A stretch of DNA of 64,000 bases, from assembly GCA_020310875.1 (NCBI GenBank), contig MU260072.1:512501-576500 (forward strand). The letters run 5' to 3'. The notes beneath the pieces were generated by a model. The model saw nothing but the letters and a program-made list of their open reading frames with translations. It was not told where the DNA came from and searched no databases. Position numbers and translations under genes: made by a program. Source of the stretch: Ceratopteris richardii (Eukaryota > Streptophyta > Polypodiopsida > Polypodiales > Pteridaceae). Numbering within the stretch: position 1 is the stretch's first letter; every line of letters starts with the position of its first letter. Shown here piece by piece: positions 20,942-33,795 of the stretch.

Positions 20942-22440
20942 GCAGGTACAACAATGGTGGAGGCAACTACAACCACAACTATAGTCAAGGCTACAACAAC
21001 AACAACAACAACTATCAAGGAGGCTTTAGAGGAAGAAGGGATTTCAATAACTACAATGAAGATCAAGAGGATTCTCTGCTAATTATGAACATGACATCCA
21101 AGTAAGGTAAAGATGATGAGCATCTCTTTTACATTGATTTAGGTTATTCAAATCATGTGGTAGGGAATGTAGCACACTTAGCTGATCTAGAAGAACCAAA
21201 GGGAAAGCATGAGGTACAAATAGGTGATGACACCAAGCATTCAGTCAAGAAAATTGGAAATGTTAAGACATCAGATGGTAGTATGAACCTTTTGAGCAAA
21301 GTTTTGTATGTGCCTACCATAACCAAAAAATTTAATTAGTGTTTGGCAGATAGTAGAGAAAGGTCTACAAGTTAGGTTCACAAAGCATGGAGCATATGTG
21401 GAAGACCCCCAAAAAGGATTCAAGAGGATAGCCAAAGGTGAGAAGTCAGGTAGATTGTTTACTTTTGAAATTGAAGACACAAGGAACATATCACTATTCA
21501 ATTATAGAGACCAAACCCTATCAAAATTGGAAATATGGCCAAGAGTCTAGGACACATAGGAGAGAGAGCTTTGAAGCAAATTTGTAGGGATCAAAGTGTG
21601 CTTGGGATTCCTAATGTGAACAAGGAGCATATGCTATAGATGTGGAGCTTGCCAATTTGGCAAAGCTCATAGACAACCATTCAACAAAAAAAGATACATT
21701 CATGGAGATTATTTGGAGCTTGTACACACTGATGTGTGGGGTCCTAGCAAAGATCCATCCATCTCAAGATCAAGGTACTATGTCTCTTTTATTGATGATT
21801 ACAGTAGGTGCACAATTCTCTATTTTATGAAGCATAAGGATTAAGTGTTTACATGTTTTAAGAAATACTTGACATTAGTGGAGAACCAAACAGGAAGAAG
21901 CTTGAAGAGGATCAGGTCTGATGGAGGTGATGAGTATTTTTCACATGAGTTTGATCTATTTCGATAGGATAAAGGCATAAAGAGGGAAGTAACAACCAAT
22001 TATACTTTTTAATTGAATGGAGTGGCAAAGAGAAGGAACATGTCAATTGTTGAGGCAACTAGGTCTATGTTAAATGAGAAAAAAATTACCTAATTATTTA
22101 TGGGTAGAGGCTGTTTCTATAGCTACCTTTTTGGTTAACAAGCTTCCATCCAAGTCATTGGATGGCATGACCCCATATGAAGCTTGGAATGGTAGGAGAC
22201 CCTCATTGGATCATTGCAAGATATTTGGGTGCACTGCCTATGCACACATCCCATCACAAATCAAAGGGAAACTTGACCCTAAGGCTGAGAAATGCATATT
22301 CATTGGGTATGATTAGAATCAAAAGTGGTATATACTTTATAATCCCATTAAAAAGGCATTCATAATTAGTAGGGATGTAATCTTTGATGAGAATGACTCT
22401 TGATTTGAAGATGATTGCAGGAAAGTCAAATTATCATATG
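20942..22440 (+). pseudogene. Element D gag end, protease and integrase
   Basis: Resumes in the Asn/Gly/Tyr-rich end of gag (YNNGGGNYNHNYSQGYN). The protease motif is decayed (IDLGYSNHV for DSGCSNHV). It then carries pre-integrase GDDTKHSVKKIGNVKTSDG, an integrase core with RSRYYVSFIDDYSRC and RIRSDGGDEYFSHEF, and NYLWVEAVSIATFLVNKLP at 22074-22316. Many stops and frame changes are present. Confidence 0.85.
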
Positions 22441-22442
22441 AC

Positions 22443-24238
22443 TTGGAAAATGATTTTCCAACCTTAACTCAAGAAGACCAACACCAAGCACATGACATCA
22501 ACTCAAAAGATGAGGAGCATGTTGACTTCAAAGCTTGGAAGTCAAGAGGCAAGTGCAAACACAAGCAATTAGAGGATCTACCCAAGTCTTCCAATCAAGC
22601 TTTAAGAAGGTCTCAAAGGGAAAGTAAGAAGCCCATAAGGTATGCACATGATACATCCTTAGTCACAAACCACTCTGTGTACATCACTAAAGATTCAATG
22701 GCAGAGGAACCTTCTTCATTTGAAGAGGCTAAGAAGAAGAAAGAATGGAGAGATGCCATGCAAGAAGAAGTGGAAGCATTGCAGGAGAATCACACTTGGG
22801 ACCTAGTTCCCAAGAAACTAGATATGAAGGTAATTGGTTCAAGGTGGATATATAAAGTAAAAAAGAACTTTGATAGTTCTATAAACAGGTACAAGGCAAG
22901 ACTAGTGGCAAAGGGATTTGCCCAAACACATGGAGTAGATCATGAAGAAACATTTTCACCTGTGGCAAAGATGCCAACAATCAAGGCATTGGTAAGTCTT
23001 ACTGCATCCAAAGATTGGGATTTATATCAATTAGATGTCAAGAAGGCTTTTTTGAATGGTTGGATATCAGAACAAGTATATATGGCACAACCACCAGGTT
23101 TTGAAGATGAAGAAAAAACAGGGTATGTATGCAAGCTTAGAAAAGCACTCTACGGTTTCAAGCAAGTTCCTAGAGCTTGGAACCATAGACTTGTTACCTC
23201 TTTGCTGGATCATGGCTTTGTAACAAGCAAGGCAGATTCTTCTTTGTTTGTGAAGAAGAATAAATCAGAGATCATCTACTTGTCTGTCTATGTAGATGAT
23301 ATCATTATTATAGGTAATGATTCTGAAGGTATCAAACAAGTCAAGAATCAGTTGATGAAGGAATTCAAAATCAGTGATCTAGGGTTCTTGACTTATCTGC
23401 TTGGCTTAGAAGTTGTGTATACAGATTCAGGTATATTCACCACACAAAGGAAGTACATAAATGATATGTTGCTCAAATTTAAAATAGAGAACACTAAAGA
23501 TGCAGGTATTCCTATGGAGATCAATCATAAGCTAAGTTCACATGAAGGTAACCGCTATATGATATTACATGGTATCAACAACTTTTGGGTAGTCTTAATT
23601 ATGCTACTTTGATAAGAGTGGATACTGCATATGCTGTGAGTACATTGAGCCAATTCATGCATGTACCAAGGAAGCCACACATGGAAGATAAAAAGAGGGT
23701 GCTTAAGTACCTAAAGGGTACAATGAATGAGGGATTATTCTATCCTTTCACCTCTGTTATAGATATAAAGCTATATTCTGATGCAGATTGGGTTGGCTCC
23801 AAGGATGATAGGAGGAGCACTTCACGGTACCTATCTTTTGCAGATTCAAAGCTCATATCATGGTCATCGAAGAAACAACCAACTGTGGATTTATCTTCCA
23901 CAGAAGCAGAGTATAGAGGTTTGGCTAATGCAACTCAGGAAGCTATGTGGCTTAAGCAATTGTATGCAAATTTGGAGATACATTCTTACACTCCAACCAT
24001 ATTTGGAGATAACACCAACTCACTTTATTTAGATGCTAATCATGTGTACCATGCCAAGGCTAAGCACATTGAATTGCATTATCATTATATTAGAGAGAAA
24101 TTGCTAAGCAAGGACATTCAGTTGGCATATGTATCAACTCATTTGCAATGTGCACATTTACTTACTAAAGCATTGGATGGAACAAAGTTGAACAAGTCCA
24201 ATTTGATGATTGGACTACAAGAGATCAAGGAGCAATGA
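22443..24238 (+). pseudogene. Element D reverse transcriptase-RNase H
   Basis: Largely open. RT at 22443-23612 has GVDHEETFSPVAKM, LDVKKAFLNGWISEQVYM, a catalytic YVDDIIIIG and LRKALYGFKQVPRAW; RNase H at 23585-24238 has SDADWVGSKDD and STEAEYRGL and ends LNKSNLMIGLQEIKEQ. The two parts overlap in different frames near 23585-23612, one small indel after NHKLSSHEG. The polypurine tract TTGAGGGGGAGC at 24257-24268 leads into the right LTR. Confidence 0.88.
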
Positions 24239-24268
24239 AGATCAAGCATGTTAGGCTTGAGGGGGAGC

Positions 24269-25329
24269 TGTTGGTGCAATTATGCCCAAGCCCACATGCT
24301 TCATGTATACACATTAGCTTGATATATTGGCATATCACTTGAAGAAGCTTCACATGTATCACCTCTTATAACTTTGAGTGTAATTACTCTTAGTAAAAGT
24401 GATGTAGACCCACGAGGAGTTAGGAAGCATCTATCTGATATCCATTTGGTAGCTGAAGTCAAGAGAGAATGAATCCTATACTTTAGGATAACTTTTAGGT
24501 GGAGATTTGAATTCAAATTCAAATGGTTGGCTCCAACAAAAAAGCTATAAAACATGAAGATAAAGATCCCATGTGTATCTCGAAGTTCTGAGATCATTTC
24601 TTGGTACCTTCATTGTGAATAGGATCTCATACCATAGCTCACTCACCTTACATCCATTGAGCAATTTCTTATTGCCAATGACTGTGTAATTTTATATGAT
24701 TTAATCAATACATGTTCATTACTTCCTACTCTGATATCTCTATCACGCTCTATTAGAAGATTGATCTTGTATGATCTAGTTCTTAGTGTGTAGTGCATCA
24801 TTTGGCATGATTCAAAGCATGACATATTCAGCATAGTGTCTAGTTTGATCCTACAAAGTTTCATTGAATTTGGTTCTCTCAATCATTAGATATCTATCAA
24901 GAAATGCTCACTGGTTTGTGACCGTGTAAACCCATAAAAGTCGAGAGGGTTGCCTTACTTGCTAAAGATGATTCTCTGCATATAGTTTATCATTTTAGAT
25001 GATTCCAATCATGACCGGTAGCTTTTTAAGCTAATTTAAGTTTCCCAAAAGGAATTTTGCTAATTGCTGCTATCTCAGAGAATTGAGTAAAATACTGAGC
25101 AGGTGTCTCAACCAAAATAGCAAGTTTTGTGCATTTATTCATATGCCTACTTATCTGTTTTGATCCTATCATTTGTGCATCACCTTCCAAGCAACATATA
25201 TGATCATTTATGTTTATTAGCTAGCTAAGGAGGCCCACAACAGTCTCCAACCATCAATTATATCATGTGTGAAGCAAGATTTAGCTACACCATCTCATCT
25301 CTTGTAATTATCCACCATCTCATCCAACA
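24269..25329 (+). repeat. 3' LTR of element D
   Basis: 1061 bp starting TGTTGGTGCAATTATGCCC and ending CCAACA. It keeps the terminal TG and a TATA-like CTATAAAAC near 24545-24553. Followed by GAGAT, the right target copy in element B. Confidence 0.9.
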
Positions 25330-26063
25330 GAGATAAATCTGAAGCTAAGTGCTCATGAAGGTGAGTTAATTGAAGATGTTACTAGCTATCAAAGCTTAGT
25401 TGGAAGCTTGAATTATGCTACTAACTAGAGTAGATACGTGCTACTGAGTTAGTGTGCTAAGCCAATTCATACACACTCCAAGGAAGCCTGCTATGGAAGC
25501 AACAAAGAGAATATGGAAGTATTTGAAGGGTACAATCAATGAATGGTTGTACTATCCATATACATTTGCCATAGATGTCAAGATCTTTTTTGATGCAGAT
25601 TGGGTAGGTTCAAAAGATGATAGGAGAAGCACTTCAAGCTATCTTACTTTTACTTGTACCAAATTGATTTCATGGTATTCCAAGAAGCAATCAACAGTTG
25701 CTCTTTCATCAACAGAAGGTGAATACATAGGACTTTCAAATGTTTCACAAGAAGCTATGTGGATTAACACCCTATATTCACATTAAGGGTTGGATAATTC
25801 TGCTCCACATACATTTGGAGACAACATTAGTTCATTACATCTTGCTATAACCCTATGTATCATGCTAGGACCAAGCATATAGAAGCTCATTATCATTATG
25901 TCAGGGAAAAGATCATGAGTAAGGAGATGAACTTTCATATGTATCCACACATCAACAATGTGCATATATGATGACAAAAGCATTAGATGGAAGCAAATTG
26001 AATAGGTTCAAATCAATGAATGGACTATAGGAAATTATGAAGGATTGAAGAGTCAAGCATCTT
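25330..26063 (+). pseudogene. Element B RT end and RNase H (second part)
   Basis: Resumes exactly where 16026 stopped: EINLKLSAHEGELIED, SYQSLVGSLNYAT, then RNase H with FDADWVGSKDD, STEGEYIGL and HARTKHIEAHYHYVRE. It has stops and frame changes at about 25430, 25786 and 25850-25990. A polypurine tract GGGGGAGA follows. Confidence 0.88.
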
Positions 26064-26079
26064 AGGCTTCAGGGGGAGA

Positions 26080-27064
26080 TGTTGGTGCAATTAGAAAGCC
26101 TAAGTCCTTGGATAATCATTCAAGACTACATATCATTTTATCTCTTCACAAGAAGGAACTTCATGTGAACCTATGCTAGTCATTTTGGGCATAATTACTT
26201 TGGATAAATGTAAAAGCAAGGAGAATAAGGAATCTCTTGAAAAAATTAGGTAGCTGAACACACGACTCATGTGGTAGGAAGAATCAATTAAAATCATCCC
26301 TAAAGTATAGGAACACTTTTAGTTGAGGGAAAATTCAAATTCAAACTTGGAACATGTGTATAAATACACATATTTTTACTCACACGATAGAGAGCCATTG
26401 TGAGAGGCATTGAGCTACTTGAGTGAGCATACATTGATCTCATCTCATGTATGAGTAGTCCACTACACTTCCCTTGTAAATATGTTCATTAGCATATACA
26501 TTGTGATACATTACTTCAAGTTCATCTCTATGTACTTCTCTCTGTATACTCCATCATTTTCTATAATTTAACTTGAGTTAGTTAGATTAAAGTTTCATCA
26601 CATTGGGTTCAGAGGATCTCGAGATATGAGTCATAAAATGTGACTTTGCCTACACACCTTCTAGATCCTAAAATGATGGGATGACCCCCTAACTTGTTAG
26701 AATCGTTTCTAGGTATATGGTGTGGCTAAATTGGTGAAATAACTTGCTTTACTTAGCTACACGCTCTAGTTAGATGTGTGAAGAAGCTCTTTGGTCAATT
26801 TATACCAGATTGGGAGCTATGAGCAAATTACTAAGCACTTCTATTCCCAAAATAGAAGGTTTCTTCACATTTCTAGTACATGCAGGTTATCTATTTTGAT
26901 TCAAACTTTTGAGAATGATGCTCCATGACACTTAGTGGTTCCAAATGCATTATTGTAAAGCTAATGGATTCTATTAAGCATCTCTAGAGTTAATGTGGCG
27001 AGTGTAGACCAGGTTTTGTGCAACACCAACTCATTTCTAGAACCTACCTATCCATCTCCTCACA
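26080..27064 (+). repeat. 3' LTR of element B
   Basis: 985 bp, TGTTGGTGC...CTCCTCACA, the uninterrupted counterpart of 9948-11836. A TATA-like GTATAAATAC lies near 26355. It shows the empty site of the 0.9-kb TIR element (between GCTTTAC and TTAGCTACAC). Confidence 0.9.
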
Positions 27065-27270
27065 GAAATCCACAATTTCATGCATGCACAACGCACATTG
27101 AGGTTCACTAAAATTATGTAAGAGAGTGAATTCATGTTGGCAATATTGATTTGGTATACTAGTTCCTACACAAGATACCAAAGCTCTTCCATAAAAAAAG
27201 TTTGAAGCTTTTCATAAACCTTTAGGTTTATTACCTTATGGGGGTCATTTTTTCATTCTCTCTATGTGCT
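27065..27270 (+). mobile_element. Old Copia element A, fragment 3 of 3
   Basis: Starts with the duplicated GAAAT. Joined in sense to 9947 it gives the RNase H end NPQFHACTTHIEVH, equivalent to NPVFHARTKHIEVHYH, followed after stops by GNIDLVYTSS. The right limit is where the RNase H sense is no longer followed; no LTR of A was recognised. Confidence 0.75.
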
Positions 27271-29160
27271 CACATCATTCGATCCAAGGGGTTTGGAGTA
27301 GCTTTGATATGAATTGTGTCCCTATACATAGGCACTTTTTACTCTAGTGCTAGCTAGAGGTTTTTTCCCCATGTAATCGTATATACATGATATACTCATA
27401 TGTGGTGGTACATTGTACTTAGGGATTCATTTATGGCTCTCACATCACTCAATCATTCAATCTATAGAGAGCTCTTTGATCCATCACATTTCTTTGTGTG
27501 CCTATCTCCTTGTTCCCTCTCATGTGTACGTTTGTTCATGCTTCCTCACTCTCTCACACATCCAGTAGGCTAGCAATAGGAAAAGAGTAGGCTTTAGTGT
27601 AGTTTAGACTTGAAAGATAATCAATAAAAGATTCCCATTCTTCAATCATCATTCTTGTCATCTTCCTTGCCATAAAGTACCAAAGAATTTCCAAAAGCTT
27701 CACCATCTGAAATTTATGCAAAGCAAGATGGGGAGGTGGTAGAATATCTTGAGTAGAGAGAAATAAAATTTTTATTTACAAATTCTTTCACACAATGATT
27801 GACTTTAAACCATTTTGGGACCTTATTTAAAAATTTATGACACATCTTTTGTAGCCATGTTTTGTCTCATTAAGCCATTGTCTGTAAAACATCAAGTAGG
27901 AGAAGTTACAAAACTCTAGAAGCATGTCTAAAAAAAATGATACTTTTTAAAACTCTTTATGTATTAAAAATGATCTCCAATGCAGTATTTTCTTTAAATA
28001 GAGTAGCGAAAGTTTCAATTTGTTACCTTCAAATATAAAGAAATCATCTTCCTCAAGATAAATATCGTTTAGTCTTATTAGAGGATTTTAGAGACATGCA
28101 TGCTTTAAAACACAAGAAGAAGTCCACAACAAATAAGTGAAAAGAATAAGAATCAATAGATCCAGAAAAAGCCCTAATCGTTTGTTCTAAAAGGGAGATT
28201 AAGATCGCTCTAATGAGAGATCCCAATCTCTCATATGGGAGATCATGACTTTAACTAGAGAGATTGTTTGGGAAAAGTTTTGTATTTTTCATAATGTCTC
28301 GTGTTTTGAGTGATAAAATTGGTTGGGACTCATTGAAAATTAGGGAAATTTAGACCTCGCTTTAAGGCCTTTTAGGCCTCTAACAAATATGTAGAAACTA
28401 TGTCCAATGAGAAGAGACCAACTTTATGTAGGCAAAATTTCTACTTTCTTTATAAATTTCAAAAATTGACTAAAACGCTTTTTCCCATAATGCAAGGGTT
28501 CCATAAAGTATTATTTCTATCAATTTGCAAGGGTTCCATAAATTACTACAAGTATTCTTAGAATTCTCAATACATTGAAATCACTCCCCTTCAAAAATAT
28601 CCTAAAAAACTAAAGATGAAAAATGTTATGTTGTCTATGAGCAACCAAGAGCTTGAATAAGCCCAAAACACTACAAAATCATAGTTGGAAGGATTATAAT
28701 GGGAGGTCACAAAGTCGAATTAAACTAGCTTTTTTTTTTAAATAGATGAACGGAAGCACTCAAAAAGCCTAGAAGCAATTTAAATTATGAATTACATAAT
28801 TGTTTAAGGACGCAAGCACAATAATCCGATAATAAAACCAAAGCGATTTCCAGCCGTGTGGAGCTTATGGCACAATAGTTAAAGCTCACGAATAAGTTTG
28901 AGGCTAAAGAAAAAATTGATTGTCCCACGTAAAACACAAATCAATTCTTTGAAATTGACTATAAAGACAAGGCAAAGGACACTCTAGAGGCCAGAGTACA
29001 TGCAACAAAATTAGAAACACAAGTAGAAGAGGATCTGTTTTCCCTCATATCAAAGTCGTCAGGACACTAGAGCTTGAGGACTAGTTTAATGAAAAAAATA
29101 CTTACTTCTAACTTTTGGAGTTTGGGGTATGTGGATGCACACAAACATCACAAGAAAGAA
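27271..29160. other. Non-coding AT-rich stretch, nothing recognised
   Basis: No open frame of note, no tRNA-like structure, no TIR or LTR pair. It could be the flank or LTR of element A or F, but no second copy is present to show this. Confidence 0.6.
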
Positions 29161-29202
29161 GAAGAATCTTGACGCACATCATAATATAGAATGTTTTACC
29201 AA

Positions 29203-29412
29203 GTTAATGTAAAAAGATAAGTGACCATTAGGGTTATAAACATATATACAGTGTGGGGGGAAAACATCCCAAAGAGGGAAAAAAGTGTGATGGTAGTCCT
29301 AAGTGTGGTTAATGTAAAAGGATAAGTGACCATTAGGGTTATAAACATATATACAGTGTGGGGGGAAAACATCCTAAAGAGGGAAAAAAGTGCCATGGTA
29401 GTTCTAAGTGTG
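29203..29412 (-). repeat. Two 105-bp tandem repeats in the F LTR
   Basis: Units 29203-29307 and 29308-29412 start GTTAATGTAAAA and differ at about five positions. They lie just left of the presumed LTR terminus of element F (TCTCAACA ending at 29440), that is, in the promoter-proximal U3 part of a minus-strand LTR. Tandem U3 repeats often act as enhancers; that role here is inferred only. Confidence 0.8.
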
Positions 29413-29440
29413 TTCACACACATCACTTCTAAAGTATCTC

Positions 29441-30630
29441 AACAAGTCCCCCCTTAGTGTAATGTCCACAAAATTAAATAAGTCCAAATCTTTGCGAAAA
29501 GCTTCAAACTTCTCCCTAGACAAAGCCTTTGTGAAAAGGTCTCCAACATTATCATGTGTGAGCACATAATCCAAAGCGATCTCTTGAGTACATAACCTTT
29601 CCCTCACATAGTGAAATTGCACCTCAATGTGCTTTGCATGAGCATGGAACACATGGTTCCTCGCAACTACCAATGCACTCTAAATGTCAATGAAGATGGT
29701 GGTGTTAGAAGACTAACCAACACCCAAATCAACTAAAAGGAATCTGTGCCACACACACTTAACAACAGTTGTGGAAGCTTTGCTATAATTAGCCTCACAA
29801 CTACAAGTGGCCACAATAAGCTGCTTCTTGTTCAACCAAGATATGCATGAGATACCAAGCATGAAGCAAAAATCACTAGTGGACACACACGTGTCATTAC
29901 AATTAACCTAGTTTGAGTTTGCAAAAGCATGTAAATCTAGTATTAATGATCCCCCTAGTCAGTTACCACTCAAGTAGCAAAAGATGTCCTTAACCACCTA
30001 GCAATGCTTAACACTTGGTCAATGCATAAACTTGCTCATCAGAGCGACAACAAACTAAATATCATGTCACATTATGCACAAGTAAATCAAGCATCTAATA
30101 GTCTACAGATAGAGGACACCATCAAATGCATCTCTAGCATCATGAAAACTCAACTATAAATCTATTTCCATGGGATTGGCAATAGGTTTGCAATCTTCAG
30201 CACCAAAACACTACAACAATGTGTTAGTATATTTTTTTTAACAAAGTTATTCCTCCATCCACTTGCATAGACTAAATGCCTAAATAATGATGCAAATGCC
30301 CCTCATCTAACATCTCAAAAGAGGCATTCTAATCAGCCTTAAGCTCATCCATATGCTTCTCATTAGGAACAATGAGAAACTAATCATAAATATATAGAAG
30401 AATTATCATAAGCACATCATTTGCATGCTTAACATATAAGCTGCTCTCAGTTGGACTGTTCTTAAAACCATGTGCAATCAAGTAGGCATGTATCATTTTC
30501 ATACCAAGCACATGGTGCTTACTTTAAACCATATAATGCCAAGTTTTCAACCTTCACGCTTTCTTTTCATGTCCTTTCTACACAAAACCATGGGTCTAAA
30601 ATACATACACTTCTTCATGCAAGTCATCGT
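29441..30630 (-). pseudogene. Old Copia element F, RT-RNase H tail
   Basis: Minus-strand Copia remnant of a different lineage. A polypurine tract (CCCCCCTT on + at 29444-29451) is followed, reading leftward gene to LTR, by an RNase H end with NHVFHAHAKHIEVQFHYVRE, YVLTHDNVGDLFTKAL and SREKFEAFRKDLDL. Further right only scraps of RT remain (ELKADWNASFEMLDEGHL), with many stops. It is truncated at 30630, where the gypsy LTR begins. Confidence 0.75.
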
Positions 30631-30817
30631 TGTCGTAGAGGGGTGTGAAGGGAGGCTGACGTTCATCTACAAGAATCGCGCTAACCTAACCATGTGACTG
30701 CACGCAGGGTGCTTCTAAGTATGCCTAGGGCCTTTGGTTGATTTTTTAATTTAGGTGTGATAAAAACCTATATGTTTCAAATATATCGGAGTGTAAATTA
30801 AGAGCTAATTATTTAGA

Positions 30818-31255
30818 CTAAGAACCGTAAGGACGAGCGTTTCTATAATGTTCTATAGCTTCTAATTGATAAGACATAACTAAGTTCTGGTTTGTAATTT
30901 TATCTTTAACAAAGTCAACTTCTTCGTTCTCGATTTGATTTGAGTTAGGTTTTCTAACTAAATTAGGTGGGAATAAGTCTTTCTTGTCCTCCGGTTCTGG
31001 CAAAACTATGGTAATTAAAGGTAAAATGCTAGAAAGAAGACTATCGTAATCTAACATGTGTAAAGTTTCGTTAACTACTTTATCTTTAATAATTTCAATT
31101 CTATATTTTCATTATTATTTGAACTATCAATTGAAGACGGAAGCAATGTTCCTATTATTAAGTTTTCTAATTCTTGATTCTTAATATCAGAATCGTTTGA
31201 AGATACTAGTTTAGAACTACTTGTAGATTCTGATTCTTTAGACATATGAAATAAA
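30818..31255 (-). pseudogene. LTR-encoded Ser/Asn-rich ORF, copy 1
   Basis: Small reading frame near the 3' (U5) end of the LTR on the - strand. It begins MSKESESTSSSKLVSS and ends EHYRNARPYGS, about 145 codons, unlike any family I recognise. Copy 1 carries a one-base frameshift in the middle (between NNNENIE and DKVVNETLH). Both halves are otherwise close to the copy at 54899-55346, including a shared stop, which suggests it was once a real, transcribed leader ORF. Confidence 0.5.
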
Positions 31256-33273
31256 AAAAGTAAAGATCTCAATTTATTTTCAGAGAAACAGTATGAAGAG
31301 CTTTTAAAATCAATTTTATTTAAGCCTATACAAATTTTAATTATATCAAAAAGTGGAAGTGCTAGAGATCTTTAGGATTTAAGCCTATACAAAAGTTTAT
31401 ACAATTCTCTTAATAGATAAACCTATACAACTTAATAAACAATCTTCAAATACTGTATTTTTGTGATCCTGAAAATTTCATATGTTTGTGTTCTCGTAAT
31501 CTCCTTTTGAAATCTCTTCAATGATCTGCAGAAAGAAGGTCATTAGAAAAAACATAAGTATGCTTTTAATCAATATAAACATTCATTTAATAATTTAGAT
31601 AAACATTCATTTAATAATTTAGCATTCAATACATAACTTAAACCTTATACTAACACATGTATACAAACACTTCTAACTTCTAACTTAAACACATATGTAA
31701 ACATTTACTTATATAAATGTAATCATACATTTGTTTCCATACAAATATATGTCATATAATACTTCAACATCTCTTATACATACATGTATATCATTATATA
31801 TTCATGCATACATGCATACCTACACATGCACTTTCACATCATATGCTTATATATTCATGCACTTATGTATACTTCACAATTATACATGTATACATACATA
31901 CACACATGCATAGATTCACATCATATATATGCATCTTAGACTATTATGCACATGAATTCATACGTATGCACTTTCATATGTATGCATTCAAATCAATAAT
32001 ATTAAAACTCTATACTATGATAGATCTGATACAGTAAGATGATTTTAAGTTAAAACGTGAATAGACAATAACAAAGAGCTTTAAAAATTAAAGAGCTATA
32101 AGACTTTAGCTACTGATTGGATATCTACTTTATAGTAGATGCTTAGAATAATCTATAAATGATAAGTGGTGATATTTAGAACTAATCATTTCTCTCTCTC
32201 TCATCATGGTGCGTGCCTCATCTTCTGGAGATGTAATCTAGAAGTTTTCAATGCATGGGAACTAAAGAATGCATTTACTAATCTCAACAACCATACACAG
32301 AAGGGAGGTTCCTAATTACTTCAACATAGCGTAGAATAGTGAGCTTCTGTACCTGTGAAGTTGATGTACTCTTTATGTACAGTAACGTAAATACAATACT
32401 AAGTATGTAGGGGTGGTTGAATGTTTTGCATGCTTAGCTAAATATTATGTATGATAGTGATCTTCTGTGTGTATAGCTGCACGAACGTTCATTAAGAATG
32501 AGTTTTGTCAATATATTCATAGATCATAACTCTCTCCCTGACTTGCATTTGTCTGAATCTATAGATGGAGGAATGAGGGGAAAAGATGGTGGGTCTACTC
32601 TCTCTCTCTCTCTCTCTCTTTCTCCCTCTCTAAGTTCTCTCTTCTATCTCTAAGCATGAGTTTTCTTATGCGTTAGTATGCATAACAGAGAGAAATTAAG
32701 ATGTGAATTACAATGATCTAAATTGATTGAACATGTAAAAAAAAAATGTTTGTCTCACTATTCAGAAACCGAACCTAGAATCTGTGGGAAATGCATAATG
32801 TACATAGATAAAAAAAACAACCACGAAACACCCCTTTCTTTAAGTCCTTATGTTGCGACTTTTCACACATAGTCTCCAACAAATGCTAAACTTATTCGAC
32901 AACATGTGCAGCTCACTAAAAATAAAAGTGAGGACATGAGCTGTATTAATGGGTGCGCAACATAATGTAGGTTATTGACATCTTCATTAATTGAAGAAAA
33001 GTTAAGCTATGTAAAGACTCAGCTCAACTCATCTTGATGGTATGCAATTTTGAGCACTTGCATGCAATTAAATTAAAATGTGCAACAAGACGACATGCAC
33101 AAACTTCTCATAGGAACACAAAGTGCATGTTGTACAAAGTATGTCTGTCACGTGGCAATAGAGCATCAAAGAGGTCATTAGTAAAGTTGCAGTGTAAATA
33201 AGCACACATCCATTCATCGCTACACTTGAAGAGTATCAATAGCAACCGAACAGAACGGTTAAGCATTTTCTTT

Positions 33274-33325
33274 CTATCTTCCCGTGTATCTGTATAGGTA
33301 AAGCAGTCGCCGCGAGGGAGGAGAT

Positions 33326-33366
<41 letters not shown>

Positions 33367-33795
33367 GTAAACTCTCTCATCCTCTGCATGATGCGTGTCT
33401 GCAGATAAGAAGAGGGGAATGAAACACTCTCTTTCTCTTTCGCTCTCTCTCTCTCTCTTCTGGCTCAGAAATTCTGTCAGCAAGAACAGATATTTAGCTA
33501 CGGAGTCTATAGAACCTAGATCAGACTTGTGGATGTCCGCCGAAGAGAGATTGAGGGCAGTAACGGTGTGGCATGTAGCTTCGAGGCAGGCAACAACCTT
33601 GTACCAACACCAAGCGCCATGCACCAAACCATGTGCCAGCATAAAAAAATGGAACTTGTCTGGACAAGAATGAAGACATAAACTTGGAAGCAACAGAGGC
33701 TCCAGCACGTATACAAAGGCCATCGAGGAGTTTGTCCTACAAATACAGTCAATCAACACGCGATCTTTTGCAACTAATGGAGATTTATCTCTCAT
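33274..33795 (-). pseudogene. Methylesterase-like exon fragment captured in LTR 1
   Basis: A - strand open frame of 173 codons. From 33660 down to about 33457 it encodes FHFFMLAHGLVHGAWCWYK, then VVACLEATCHTVTALNLSSA and SVAKYLFLLTEFL. This matches the N-terminal exon of plant methylesterases/hydroxynitrile lyases (MES, SABP2-like alpha/beta hydrolases), including the HG...GAWCWYK oxyanion-hole region. The Ser-His-Asp catalytic residues lie in later exons and are absent, so no enzyme is made. Upstream codons and the GA-rich 3' part are not MES-like. It is a host gene fragment carried by the retrotransposon. Confidence 0.8.

Larger units (their letters stand above)
16027..25329 (+). mobile_element. 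Copia element D, itself interrupted by C
   Basis: Plus-strand Copia with LTRs at 16027-17085 and 24269-25329. Its target duplication is GAGGT (16022-16026) against GAGAT (25330-25334), one mismatch. The primer site is mutated to TGGTATTAGAGC. It sits in the RT of element B. Its gag is interrupted from 17310 to about 20941 by the minus-strand element C plus an LTR-like block, and much of gag is missing. Confidence 0.9.
9948..27064 (+). mobile_element. Copia element B, interrupted by further insertions
   Basis: Plus-strand Copia with LTRs at 9948-11836 and 26080-27064 and an exact target duplication GAAAT (9943-9947 and 27065-27069). PBS TGGTATCAGAGC follows the left LTR at 11838; a polypurine tract AGGGGGAGA precedes the right LTR. 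Its gag-pol is related to the young Copia but full of stops. It has been enlarged by a 0.9-kb TIR element (in the left LTR), an LTR fragment at 14162-14742 and the whole of element D. Confidence 0.92.

Noticed and set aside
27271..29160. Possible host gene between element A and element F
   Set aside because: No frame above about 60 codons, no splice-supported coding sense and no family motif seen.
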